Shown: piece after piece, positions 1-11,500 of the stretch | How positions within the stretch are numbered: the first letter of the stretch is position 1 | Layout: each line of letters opens with the position of its first letter | DNA from: Lineus longissimus | Taxonomy: Eukaryota > Nemertea > Pilidiophora > Heteronemertea > Lineidae | Length of the DNA: 64,000 nt | Direction: 5' to 3' | Assembly (NCBI RefSeq): GCF_910592395.1 | Contig: NC_088317.1 | Location: 13,270,001 to 13,334,000 of the forward strand | The notes under the pieces: model-generated | Seen by the model: the letters and a program-made list of their open reading frames with translations, nothing else | What the model was told of the DNA's origin: nothing | Databases searched by the model: none | Translations under genes and position numbers: made by a program

Positions 1-1029
1 GTTACATAAAGGTAATGCTGTTGCCATGGCGGTAATGTCCCACGTCACCTGATTTTGCAGTGGCTGAGTTCGAGAACTAATTTGATTCAGAATCTATCAT
101 TGACACCTCAATAGAGTTATTTTACTTCCAGTGACCAGAAACAAAAGAGAAAAGCGGCATATCATCCATTTTAATCTCACATTTCCATACGATACGATAC
201 CAAACACTGACATTTGCTCAGTCAGCATTCACGGTAGGTAACAACAGGAATTGATCCGTCCTCTTGATGCATGGCCGGTTTACTGATTACGTGCCTCGAC
301 TATGACATTTCATTATCATAAGACCTTTTGCGGCCTCTTGTTAGCCACGCGAAGGTTAGTGACAAGGCTAAAATATTTTTGGTTGAAACAGTTTTATTTC
401 AAACTACATGCCATTAAAAATCTGTGGCCGCTTTCATTTTCGGTCCGGTCACACTCGGCGATTGCAAGTCCAAAAAAATAAATAAGTAGGTTTCATCACC
501 GTCCATCCCGATTTTGACCTCCGCCCAGAAAAAAATAATATTTCATATTTTTGCAGACAAGTGTGTTTTTTGCCATCCCTGTTTACAATGTATCTCTGAC
601 CTGGGGGCACTTGAAACAATCTATTTACCCGGTATACTTCCGTCAATACTGATTATTGGTCGCTCAAAAGTATCTTGTGTTTTTCCCGATCTCTCCTTGT
701 CTGCCATGTGCCTTTGGCCTTAAAATATAAAATATAATTTCCCCTCCGCTCCGATTTGTTTTCAAATCAGAGTGATGAAAAACGAAATATTCATTTTTAT
801 GGCCTAATGCAGCATATACGCTAAAAGTGGCAGAGAGATCATGTTTGAGTATTATGTTCGCTTCGGAGAATGGACAGGACCTGCCGGAGGTACACAAACC
901 AACCGGCCATATTTTGACTGATACTGACTTGTTGGTTGCAAAAATTAAGTACGGTGCGACTGCTACTAACTTTCATAGACTCTTCAATTACAGTACAAGT
1001 TGCACTTTAAACGAAACAGTCTATAATTT
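1..1029. other. No gene recognised; anonymous host sequence
   Basis: Both strands were read for splice-bounded coding segments, transposon proteins and repeats. Only short open frames without recognisable motifs occur here. This is presumably intron or upstream flank of the complement-like gene, whose first visible exon starts at 3577. Confidence 0.4.
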
Positions 1030-1417
1030 GAATTGGGATTTATCATTTCTGGGATCGCACATTTGTCTACCAGCACAGAGTACCGTGACTAGTCTTTCAA
1101 AATACAGTTTTATGTAGGCACATAGGCGGGGTGAAGATTGATAATCCCGATACATGTATATCGATAGTAACATAAAAGGTTATACATTAAATATCTTAGT
1201 ACACCAGTGGAGAACATACTTAGAATGTTGACGTGACTGACTTATTGATGCCGTTTTACGAGTAGGCACTAAAGGTCGATCTACTGGAATGAAGGAACCC
1301 TATTTGACGATCTGTCTTTTACATTTACTTGACAGTCGAACCAGTTTTGAAAGACTGGTCACAGTACTCTGTGCTGCTAGACAAATGTGCAAACCCAGGA
1401 ATGATAAATCCCAATTT
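1030..1417. mobile_element. MITE with ~80-bp inverted termini
   Basis: Bases 1030-1108 are an imperfect inverted copy of about 1336-1417, separated by a ~230-bp loop without coding potential. The arms include GGGATTTATCATTTCTGGG and the downstream text around CAGCACAGAGTAC. The left end (AAACAGTCTAT at 1014-1024 and following) closely resembles the terminus of the large foldback element at 3906, so both probably belong to one non-autonomous family. No target-site duplication was resolved and the class is unknown. Confidence 0.6.
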
Positions 1418-2009
1418 GATAAATTCAAAATCATAGATGCTACCATTGGAAAACACCGAGTGGTCTTGATGCCCACATCTTGACCCTCAGTATTGATATT
1501 GCTCCAGCTTCCAGACAACGGCGTCAATACCTTGAAGAAGAATACAGCTATACGCAGTCTATTTCCAATTGAAGTTGCTAGACTATTACGTACTCAAACA
1601 TGGCATCACTGTACACACAACTGTAACAATTTAGCGGTGATGCCACTGACCATCGCTGTCGCTGGTACAGGGTTCAGAAATCTCGGCAGTGTCGGAGTGC
1701 CTAATCTGAGAGCAAAGAGCCCAAGAGCCACAGAGCCACGAGTCACAACGTAATATGTCATCGCTCTTCACCGCCTGTAGCATTTTTGGGTCTCATTCAA
1801 AAAACACATACTTTGCGTTGAAACTTATGCAGTGCCAAGAGATGATAAAAAGGGCAGACAAGCCATTTCTAATCCATTAGCAGCGCACTGGCCATGGAGG
1901 TGAGGTCTGTGTGATCGAAGAAATGGGTTAACCATATACCAGTATATGCTGTTACAATATATACCGTATACAGATAGTGTACACTGCATACGACAGAATC
2001 AGATACATT
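1418..2009. other. No gene recognised
   Basis: Short open frames only. There is no splice-bounded coding segment and no transposon protein. The end abuts the 9-bp target duplication of the next element. Confidence 0.4.
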
Positions 2010-2018
2010 CGGGAGAGG

Positions 2019-3396
2019 CGGCTGTTATAAAACGCGGATTCCGCGGAAATCCTCGGAAAAATCACAAAGCCGCCAGTAAATACGCGCATAATATTGAATG
2101 ATAATTATATTATGCAAATAACAACATAAATCATAAATCGGAGGCAAGAACTACCAGTTATCTGCACATTTCATCGGTCAGATTTTAATCCTCTGGAGCG
2201 CCATTCATGCCATTCCGATCGACTCTTCCCTCTATTTTTCTTGGTTCTTTCCCTAAGGCTGGGTTCACATAAAACTATACGGTATTCGGTATACTCTATT
2301 CGATATACGCTATTCGGTATTCGCTGTACGCTATACGGGCACGGCGACACATAGGGTAGCATGCGTGCGGTATTCGGTCTTTTGGCGCCGATCAGATGGA
2401 CAGTTCAGACGAAGAAGATTTGGCTCTTCTCCTCTTAGCCGAGGATGAAGCTGACCAGGCACAAAGACCAAAGAAAGAAAGGCAGAATGGGTGCGGCAGC
2501 ACTTTAAGATGAGACCTCTGTTGGGGGAGTACCACAATTTAAAAACCTCATGGATCATCCAGATGTTAATTAAAAGAATCATTTAGTTGATTAGTAATAA
2601 AAGATGTAATGAAGGCCTGTACTTAGAAATTGCAATAAAATGAGTAAAAATGAGTACTGTTGTTTCTAACTTATCCTGTAGTATGCAATAAATCGTTTAA
2701 TAATTGTGATAGATAACATTAAAATGCACTGGTCAATTCTGAACAGGGTGGTATACGCTGCACGAAAATCGAACGCGCACGATTCCCACTATACTATACT
2801 ATACTATACGCAGGTATACGACCTTTTCGAATAGTGCCCTCTTATGTGACCCGGTATTGTGAAATTTCCTTGTTCGATTTCAGGTACCCGCGTGCCCTGG
2901 CAAAACGTGCACCGAATACCCGAATAGTATAGTTCTATGTGAACCCAGCCTAACGGAACACATTGCGGGGCTGCTTTCAAGTGTGATTGATGCCCGGATT
3001 GATGTACGTTACGGTATATGCCTCCTTCAAATAAAAGTCGATGACGAACTGAATTCTGGCCTACGAATTTTTTTAGGACAATCTCCTTGCAGCTCGAACC
3101 TAACCAACCATATGCGACTGCATATTGGAGTCTATTTTAAGCAATCACAAAAACTTACTTCGCGGCCCGTCTAGAGTATAAGTTTATTTCAAACTACAAG
3201 GTGCTTGTGATTTACGGCGCATACAGCGCACCATATAACGGGGATTCCCAAAGACCTTGTCACCAGGAGTACTTCATGCGCACAACAATGCACACTACTA
3301 ATATGAAAAACTCTCACCTACGGTTCAGGTAGCCACCCTGTAGCCAAGTTAGATTTTTCCGCGGATTTCCGCGGAATCCGCGTTTTATAACAGCCG
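2019..3396. mobile_element. Non-autonomous DNA transposon, ~45-bp TIRs, 9-bp TSD
   Basis: The element starts CGGCTGTTATAAAACGCGG and ends with the inverted equivalent. The TIRs (2019-2063 and about 3352-3396) match over ~45 bp with a central GCGGATTCCGCGG palindrome. The direct repeat CGGGAGAGG lies at 2010-2018 and 3397-3405, giving a 9-bp target duplication. A 9-bp TSD with TIRs fits Mutator-like elements. If the terminal C belongs to the TIR, an 8-bp TSD would fit hAT. No transposase is visible inside apart from the nested Harbinger MITE, so the element is non-autonomous. Confidence 0.75.
2257..2950 (+). mobile_element. Harbinger/PIF-type MITE nested in the 2019-3396 element
   Basis: Perfect 14-bp inverted termini GGCTGGGTTCACAT lie at 2257-2270 and 2937-2950 and are flanked by TAA on both sides (2254-2256, 2951-2953). 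The 3-bp TWA target duplication is characteristic of PIF/Harbinger. Sub-terminal sequence is rich in tatacg/attcg direct repeats. Around 2470-2580 the + strand reads a short stretch including LLGEYHNL, which resembles the N-terminal region of Harbinger transposases. The MITE thus probably derives from an internally deleted autonomous copy. It has no intact ORF. Confidence 0.8.
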
Positions 3397-3576
3397 CGGG
3401 AGAGGTGCATGGCAAACAGGCGCGCGATATACAGAAAGATGCCAATATATTTCTTCAGTGGTATGGGCGGAGGCTACGGAGGCAATACCACTGGAAGATC
3501 AGTACGGATGCCCGAGGACAACAGTCAGTCAAACGACCATGCCACGGTGTTTATTACTCTATTTATTCGTTTAAAG

Positions 3577-3841
3577 GTAACTTACTCGGACCCATGGTAC
3601 CATCCGGAGACTTTGACATAACCAATAGAATCCAGCTTCCCCAAGGCTGTGGAGAACAAAACATTGCTGCGATGGGTCCACTTGTCTATGCCACCAACTA
3701 CCTGAAAAAGACTGGGAAACTGACTGGAAGACTTGAGGATCAAGCATACGATTTTATCACAAAGGGATATCAAAGCCAACTTGCCTTCAAGAAGAAAGAT
3801 GGGTCATTTGCTGCTTACAGTTCTTCACCTTCAAGTGCATG
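3577..3841 (+). CDS. Complement C3/C4-like thioester protein, exon with GCGEQN site
   Basis: This internal exon is bounded by acceptor ttaaag at 3571-3576 and donor g|gtaact at 3842. It enters with two bases of a split codon and leaves after two bases of a Trp codon. It encodes the hallmark thioester motif GCGEQN, preceded by LLGPMVPSGD and followed by a helix segment ending SSPSSAW. In C3, C4 and alpha-2-macroglobulin relatives the Cys and Gln of this motif form the internal thioester that attaches the activated protein to targets. Residue pattern around KGYQSQLAF and DGSFAAY is closer to complement C3/C4 than to A2M. The Trp codon is completed exactly by the exon at 17204, so the intron is 13.4 kb and filled with repeats. 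Upstream exons were not found in 1-3576. Confidence 0.85.
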
Positions 3842-3905
3842 GTAACTATTGATATTTCATGATCATTAAGCTTCCCCAGCCGGGGAAGACCATTGATTTT
3901 ACTCC

Positions 3906-6443
3906 AAACAGTCTATTAAATGGATTGGGATTTATTATTTCTGGGATTGGGCATATGTCCACCAACACCAATACCGGTACTGCCCCTATCAAATGATCTG
4001 CGACCCACGGTCAAAGTGGAACAAAAGTTCATCACCACGGCTCTTACAGTCCATAAGGTCGACTCCCGGTACAAAATAAGATAAAACTCCATGACAATGG
4101 TCGTAATCACTAAGAATTTCTAGGCCCGGTACACATTGATAGATAGCGCTAATTACCCCAGCAGTAAAATAGGCCTAGATAGTGACCCGGGTCGCTACGT
4201 AGCGCCCCGGGACAGATTGTTTGGAGATAGGTTTGTCCCGGGGCGCTACGTAGCGGCCCGGGACAGATTGTTTGGAGATAGCATTGTCCCGGGGCGCTAC
4301 GTAGCGGCCCGGGAAGGGTTGGATGGAGTTGGCGTTATACCGGGCCGCTCCGTGATAGGTTGTCGGGAGATTGCGTTGTACCGGGGCGCTACGTAGCGGC
4401 CCGGGTAGGGTTGGATGAAGTTTGCATTATACCGGGCTGGACCGTGATATGTTGTTAGGAGGTTGCGTTATACCGGGTCACCCGGGTAGGGTTGAGTGGA
4501 GATGTGGTATACCCGGGACGGTTTGTTCGACAACGATGCTACCTGTGGTTGGAATAATTTCATTAATGATCACCTTGGTTTCTTTTGATGATTAGTTAGC
4601 CTAAGACCGCAGTGGGGTCTCTAAAATGCGCTACCGGTTTCAAGACAAATCATCCGAATTCCGTAAATATGATATCAAATCGTATGCAGACACAAGCTAG
4701 ACTTCAGACATACATAATTCTGAAGCCTGGATAAAAGATACAATGTACATGTGCATGTAGTACATAATTCTGAAGCCTGGATAAAAGATACAATGTACAT
4801 GTGCATGTAGTACATATATATTGGCCTGGCAAAGTCATGAAGTATAGGCCTTGCTTCAGAGATGTTATGGACATATTAGGTCATTGTCATATGTTCTTTC
4901 CTCCGTCTGGATTCTCTCTTGGGATGAGGCACTGCTCTTGATAGGTCTACTACATGCCATCTCAACCAGGATAGGTTTTACCAGGCCTACCCCCTCAGAG
5001 GAGACTATCTATGCAACTGCAATGACGAACAGGGACATCTTCTAGAAGGATTCTCCTTTGGGTTGGGGCACTCCGCCCTTGATAGGCCTACTGCATGCCA
5101 TGTCATCCACGGTGTGGGTTCTACCAGGCCTGCCCCCATAGAGGAGACTATCTATGCAACTGCAATGACGAACATGGACATCTTCTAGAAGGATTCTCCT
5201 TTGGCCTGCCCCCTCAGAGGAGACTACCCCTGTAACTGTAATATCGACCAGGGACATCTTCTACAAGGATTCTCCTTTGGGTTGGGGCACTCCGCCCTTG
5301 ATAGGCCTACGTCTGTTACGGATCAACTCTGAAACAGTTTCAACTCTGAAAGACACCAACTCAACTTTGAAACTGCATCTCTGAAAGTATGAAAGCCTAT
5401 GACCGCAGTGGGTTCTCTAAAATGCGCTACCGGTTTCACGACAAATCAACCGAATTTCGTAAATATGATATCAGATCGCATGCAGACACAAGCTAGACTT
5501 CAGATAAACATAATTCTGAAGCCTGGATAAGATAAAAGATACAATGTACATGTGCATGTAGTACAAATATATTGGCCTGGCAAAGTCATGAAGTAATAGG
5601 CCTCGTTTCAGAGATGTTATGGACATATTTATTAGGTCCTTGTCATCTGTTCTTTCTTCCGTCCGTTTCATATTTTCTTATTGATTTTGAAACCTTTTGT
5701 CCTTATATGTTAATGTTTTTGGAACAAAGAGATTGATACCCTGTTCACGGATGTGTAACAGCGCACTACTCCATGACCTGTGTAGGCCTACTACTGTACG
5801 TGCATGCGTGTGTGCACATACAGTCTGTTGATGTACACACACGCTGTGTATGCCCTATTCCAAATTGACTCCTTCCCGCGCTCGTCACCAAGGTAACCCC
5901 AATTAGACATAAGGAAGTCCAGGCTTCATTCGTAGATGTTCTTATCAAAATTGCCGAGCACTACCGAAGTTGGATGGGATATAGCAATGCAGCAGGCGGG
6001 TGGGAGAGGGGGGGGGGGGGGGCTCTTATAAATAGGCTAGGCCTAGAGATAGGTTGTGTCGTGACATGTCCTCGGCGACTGTTGTCTCATCTTTAGGCCT
6101 ACTCTTGGAATAAGACACCAGCTGGGTGAAACACTAGGCCTACACCCCCTGCCTTATGAAGTATATAGGCCTAAAGGTTGTGACAATCCTCACTGTTAAT
6201 TGTCTCATCTCTCCGAACTATGGGTTGTGACTTGTCTCCAGCGACTATCTTGATAGGCTAGGCTACTAGAGGACACCAAATTTGGTCCTGCCTAATATTA
6301 TTAACATCATTATCCGCATCATCATCATCATCATCTTTCGGTAGGCCTAAATGGTAGGGCGCAGTTTGCGCGTTATTAACCATGAAGTAGTTGCTCATTA
6401 CGCAGACGGTGCACAGACGTTTATAAAATCTTGGTCGGTGCGA
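3906..6443 (+). repeat. Left inverted arm of the foldback element
   Basis: This 2.54-kb arm is nearly identical to the inverse of 8506-11916. It contains palindromic tandem repeats (4180-4420) and a 50-bp tandem duplication (about 4708-4809) that is single-copy in the right arm. Repeated GGAGACTATC-type units fill about 4990-5310. The arm ends at cttggtcggtgcga. Confidence 0.8.
4180..4420. repeat. Tandem repeats with GCTACGTAGC palindromic core
   Basis: Four units spaced roughly 54-88 bp carry the near-perfect palindrome CGGGGCGCTACGTAGCGGCC. They are joined by spacers such as GACAGATTGTTTGGAGATAG. The mirror copy occupies about 11405-11645 in the right arm. Each unit can form a GC-rich hairpin. 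No coding role is apparent. Confidence 0.8.
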
Positions 6444-6546
6444 CGGTCAGGGTCTCTATAGAACCATATTGCAGAATACAATAGGGCCGGACACTTTTTC
6501 CAGGGGGGACACTTTTTACTTTTACACCGGATCCACAGGGCTAAAT

Positions 6547-6582
6547 CAGAGTCATTCTAAACAACTGTTTAGAATGACTCTG
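6547..6582. other. Perfect 17-bp hairpin
   Basis: CAGAGTCATTCTAAACA (6547-6563) is followed after two bases by its exact reverse complement (6566-6582). It lies just inside the left arm of the foldback element, in the unpaired centre. It may be a relic of a minute palindromic insertion or of hairpin-mediated repair. Confidence 0.85.
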
Positions 6583-7349
6583 GCTAAATGAATCAGATAC
6601 AGTACCGGGATTATTATCAATTTGGTTTATTATTTGGTTTATTATTTTGTATCTCACAGAGATATTAAACACCAAGTGTTTTCTTATAGTAAAGCATAGT
6701 ACAATTCAATTTATTTCATCTTGTTAATGCCCATGGGGCTGTTACAGATATATCATGAAGCATAGGCCTATGAGGAGAGACGAAATAATGTTCAGTAGGG
6801 GCCCATGTAGGCCTATACCCTATAGCCAGGTAGGCCTATAGCACAGGACGCCAACACACGACCCCCAATAAGCAACCCAGTTCCTCACCCCGACCGCTTA
6901 ATAAACGCGTGGGGATTACATAAAAGGCCTGAATTCACCCATGTGTATGCCACGCGATTGTGTTGTAGTAATTAAGATTGGATATAGGCCTAATTATTGT
7001 GTTTGTTGGAACCAGCTTGCCTTGAACCAAGCAGCGTGTATTTTTATATGCTCTTTTGCCCTTTTGGGCTACCATCTTGGACAGGTTTAGGCATGCACTG
7101 TAGTGTATAAAAGATGACTTTAATGGAGTTTTTCTGTAGAAATACTGATGATTGTTTGCACCTCTTTTATGCTTCAGCCCAGATACAAAATCTTCTGAAA
7201 ATAGCATTTTAGTGTTCTGCTTATAACATAACTTTGTATGACTGTGATAAGATTAAGTTTTCACCAAATGAAAGACAAATAAATGACATTTAAGGCCCTA
7301 CTTGTTATTCGTTGTGAAGATGATTCGTCATTCAAAAATGTCATGCTCA

Positions 7350-8090
7350 TACATAATGTGGTATGAAAGATTGGTGTCCTATTGTACCAAAATGAAACAG
7401 ATAGTCGCAAAGGACATGTAAACCCTTGATAAAAGGCAGGGCAAGGTGTCGTGTTCTATATACTAAGATGAGACCACAGACTCGCAAAGGACATATAATA
7501 TCATAGACAGAACCAAGGTGTCCTGTTGCACCACGATGACACAGTAGTCGCAAAGCTAGGGCATGTCACAACCTTTAATATCACAGCCAGAACCAATGTG
7601 TCCTGTGGGAGGGGGTAGGCCTACCAAGATGAGACAGATAGTCGCAAAGGGCAGCCACAACCTATAATATCCATAGACAGGACCAATGTGTCATGCTGTA
7701 CCAAGATGAGACAGATAGTCGCAAAGGGCAGCCACAACCTATAATATCATAGACAGAACCAATGTGTCCTGTGGGGGGGGGGGGGGGGCTAGGCGTACCA
7801 AGATGAGACAGATAGTCGCAAAGGACAGTCACAACCTATAATATCCATAGACAGGACCAATGTGTCCTGTGGGGAGGGGGGGGGGGGGGCTAGGCCTACC
7901 AAGATGAGACAGATAGTCGCAAAGGGCATGTCACAACCTATGATATCATAGACAGAACCAATGTGTCCTGTGGGGGGGGGGGGGGGGCTAGGCCTACCAA
8001 GATGAGACAGATCGCAAAGAACAACATACTGCTGCTGTGCTGCTGACAGTGTCCTACATAGGCAAGACCAAGGTGTCCTTACTAAGATGC
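7350..8090. repeat. Imperfect tandem repeats with poly-G tracts
   Basis: At least five units share AAGATGAGACAGATAGTCGC and ATCATAGACAGAACCAATG, at intervals of roughly 80-110 bp. Length variation comes mainly from runs of 9-15 G (for example near 7771-7788, 7870-7890 and 7971-7987). They form the centre of the foldback element. Open frames in this stretch are artefacts of the repeats. Confidence 0.8.
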
Positions 8091-8109
8091 AGATAGTCGT
8101 AAAAAGGGC

Positions 8110-8490
8110 AGTCACAACCGACCTACTGGAGCGAATTCAACGAAGAGCAGCGCGATTTTTTTTGTCACCAATGAATACAGAGACCGAAGACCAGGATCTG
8201 TCACCCGCCAACTCCAAACCCTACAGTGGGATACACTCAAAGAGAGGAGAAGGAAGGCATCACTACAGTGCTTTACAATATCCGGCACAGCCTCGTGGAC
8301 TTCGTCGCCCCAGACTCCATCACCATGGGCGACCCGAGGACCCGAGGCCTGGACAGATACCACCCAGCAAGAGGCATCATCCTTCTTCCACAGAACGATC
8401 AGAAGCTGGAACACCCTCCCAGAAGCGACAACATCTGCCAAGACCCCTAGCCTCCAGCTCCGCGTAGACCACAACTATTTTAACCACCAT
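8110..8490 (+). pseudogene. 3' end fragment of a non-LTR retrotransposon RT ORF
   Basis: Read across three frames, this stretch shows the C-terminal signature of LINE reverse-transcriptase ORFs. LERIQRRAARFF comes first, then NIRHSLVDF, then a region corresponding to the usual W-N-x-LP tail. At least two frameshifts separate the pieces and nothing upstream of the fragment is RT, so it is a 5'-truncated dead copy. It lies in the unpaired centre of the foldback element, immediately before the right arm. It is not related in frame or position to the LINE at 28-33 kb. Confidence 0.65.
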
Positions 8491-8505
8491 ATTTTATCGT
8501 TTTAA

Positions 8506-11500
8506 TCGCACCGACCAAGATTTTATAAACGTCTGTGCACCGTCTGCGTAATGAGCAACTACTTCATGGTTAATAACGCGCAAACTGCGCCCTACCATTT
8601 AGGCCTACCGGAAGATGATGATGATGCGGATAATGATGTTAATAATATTAGGCAGGACCAAATTTGGTGTCCTCTAGTAGCCTAGCCTATCAGGATAGTC
8701 GCTGGAGACACGTCACAACCCATAGTTCGGAGAGATGAGACAATTAACAGTGAGGATTGTCACAACATTTAGGCCTATATACTTCATAAGGCAGGGGGTG
8801 TAGGCCTCGTGTTTCACCCAGCTGGGGTCTTATTCCAAGAGTAGGCCTAAAGATGAGACAACAGTCGCCGAGGACATGTCACGACACAACCTATCTCTAG
8901 GCCTAGCCTATTTATAAGAGTCCCCCCCCCCTCTCCCACCCGCCTGCTGCATTGCTATATCCCATCCAACTTCGGTAGTGCTCGGCAATTTTGATAAGAA
9001 CATCTACGAATGAAGCCTGGACTTCCTTATGTCTAATTGGGGTTGCCTTGGTGACGAGCGCGGGAAGGAGTCAATTTGGAATAGGGCATACACAGCGTGT
9101 GTGTACATCAACAGTCTGTATGTGCACACACGCATGCACGTACAGTAGTAGGCCTACACAAGTCATGGAGTAATGCGCTGTTACACATCCGTGAACAGGG
9201 TATCAATCTCTTTGTTCCAAAAACATTAACATATAAGGACGAAAGGTTTCAAAATCAATAAGAAAATATGAAACGAACGGAAGAATGAACAGATGACAAG
9301 GACCTAATAAATATGTCCATAACATCTCTGAAACGAGGCCTATTTTTTCATGACTTTGCCAGGCCAATATATTTGTACTACATGCACATGTGCACTCATG
9401 GTCAAAAGTTTATGGACACCAGATTTTGCACATTTTCTCAAAAACGGCTAATCCTTTTTTACCCAAATTTTCACCAATGTTGGAGAATCTTCTTGGCTAT
9501 CGAATGATATCATAGTTGATATCAGGACCAATTGCATAACAAAGTTATTACATACTTTTGAGGGGCATCTATTTTTCACTTTTTGGTTGATGGATTTTTT
9601 AAATCGAAGTATAAATCTTGCATCATACAGATAACAATGCTAAGACTTTCTGTGAAGAAAGTATTTGAAAATATCATTTACTTTTCATGATATATCAAAA
9701 TATCAAAATTTTTATTTATCCATATTCTGAAAATTTTGAGATTTTTCTGATTTTTCGATATATCCTAGTAGTACCCATGTCCCCTGAATGAATGGTGATT
9801 TTTTTCTGATTTTCAACTAAAGGAACATCTTGAAATTATAATATGAACATTTTCATACTACCAAGTATCCACCTTTTCTCAGCAATATTTGTTGCTAGCT
9901 GTGCTAAATTGGTGCCATTCATTATTTGGGTATGACTTCTCAATGATACAGTTGCAAAAAACCCAAAAATATCAAATTATCAAAATATCAAAATATCAAA
10001 ATATCAAAATTTTGATATTTCGATATATCTCAAAACCGAAATGAGATTTATCCAATTTTTTTCACAGAAAGTCTTAGCAATGTGCAAGATATAATGTAGG
10101 GTAAATTTGGTTTTGAAAAATTGATTAACAAAAAGGTAAAAAAAGATGCCTCTCAAAATGATGTAATAACTTTGTTATGCAATTGGTCCTGATATCAACT
10201 ATCACGTCATTCGATAGCCAAGAAGATTCTCCACCATTGGTGAAAATTTCGGTTCAATAGGATTAGCCGTTTTTGAGAAAATGTGCAAAAACTGGTGTCC
10301 ATAAACTTTTGAACATGATTGTACATTGTATCTTTTATCCAGGCTTCAGAATTATGTTTGTCTGAAGTCTAGCTTGTGTCTGCATGCGATTTGATATCAT
10401 ATTTACGAAATTCGGTTGATTTGTCGTGAAACCGGTAGCGCATTTTAGAGAACCCACTGCGGTCATAGGCTTTCATACTTTCAGAGATGCAGTTTCAAAG
10501 TTGAGTTGGTGTCTTTCAGAGTTGAAACTGTTTCAGAGTTGATCCGTAACAGACGTAGGCCTATCAAGGGCGGAGTGCCCCAACCCAAAGGAGAATCCTT
10601 GTAGAAGATGTCCCTGGTCGATATTACAGTTACAGGGATAGTCTCCTCTGAGGGGGCAGGCCAAAGGAGAATCCTTCTAGAAGATGTCCATGTTCGTCAT
10701 TGCAGTTGCATAGATAGTCTCCTCTATGGGGGCAGGCCTGGTAGAACCCACACCGTGGATGACATGGCATGCAGTAGGCCTATCAAGGGCGGAGTGCCCC
10801 AACCCAAAGGAGAATCCTTCTAGAAGATGTCCCTGTTCGTCATTGCAGTTGCATAGATAGTCTCCTCTGAGGGGGTAGGCCTGGTAAAACCTATCCTGGT
10901 TGAGATGGCATGTAGTAGACCTATCAAGAGCAGTGCCTCATCCCAAGAGAGAATCCAGACGGAGGAAAGAACATATGACAATGACCTAATATGTCCATAA
11001 CATCTCTGAAGCAAGGCCTATACTTCATGACTTTGCCAGGCCAATACATGTATATATGTACTACATGCACATGTACATTGTATCTTTTATCCAGGCTACA
11101 GAATTATGTATGTCTGAAGTCTAGCTTGTGTCTGCATGCGATTTGATATCATATTTACGGAATTCGGATGATTTGTCGTGAAACCGGTTGCGCATTTTAG
11201 AGACCCCACTGCGGTCTTAGGCTAACTAATCATCAAAAGAAACCAAGGTGATCATTAATAAAATTATTCCAACCACAGGTAGCATCGTTGTCGAACAAAC
11301 CGTCCCGGGTATACCACAATCTCCACTCAACCCTACCCGGGTGACCCGGTATAACGCAACCTCCTAACAACATATCACGGACCAGCCCGGTATAATGCAA
11401 ACTTCATCCAACCCTACCCGGGCCGCTACGTAGCGCCCCGGTACAACGCAATCTCCCGACAACCTATCACGGAGCGGCCCGGTATAACGCCAACTCCATC

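Noticed and set aside
7789-8115. 108-codon minus-strand ORF with poly-Pro runs
   Set aside because: It is produced by poly-G/poly-C tandem repeats in the foldback centre.
8087-8474. Pair of overlapping >120-codon ORFs on both strands
   Set aside because: Motifs of a LINE RT C terminus appear only by moving among the + strand frames, so these are frames through a decayed fragment, not genes.
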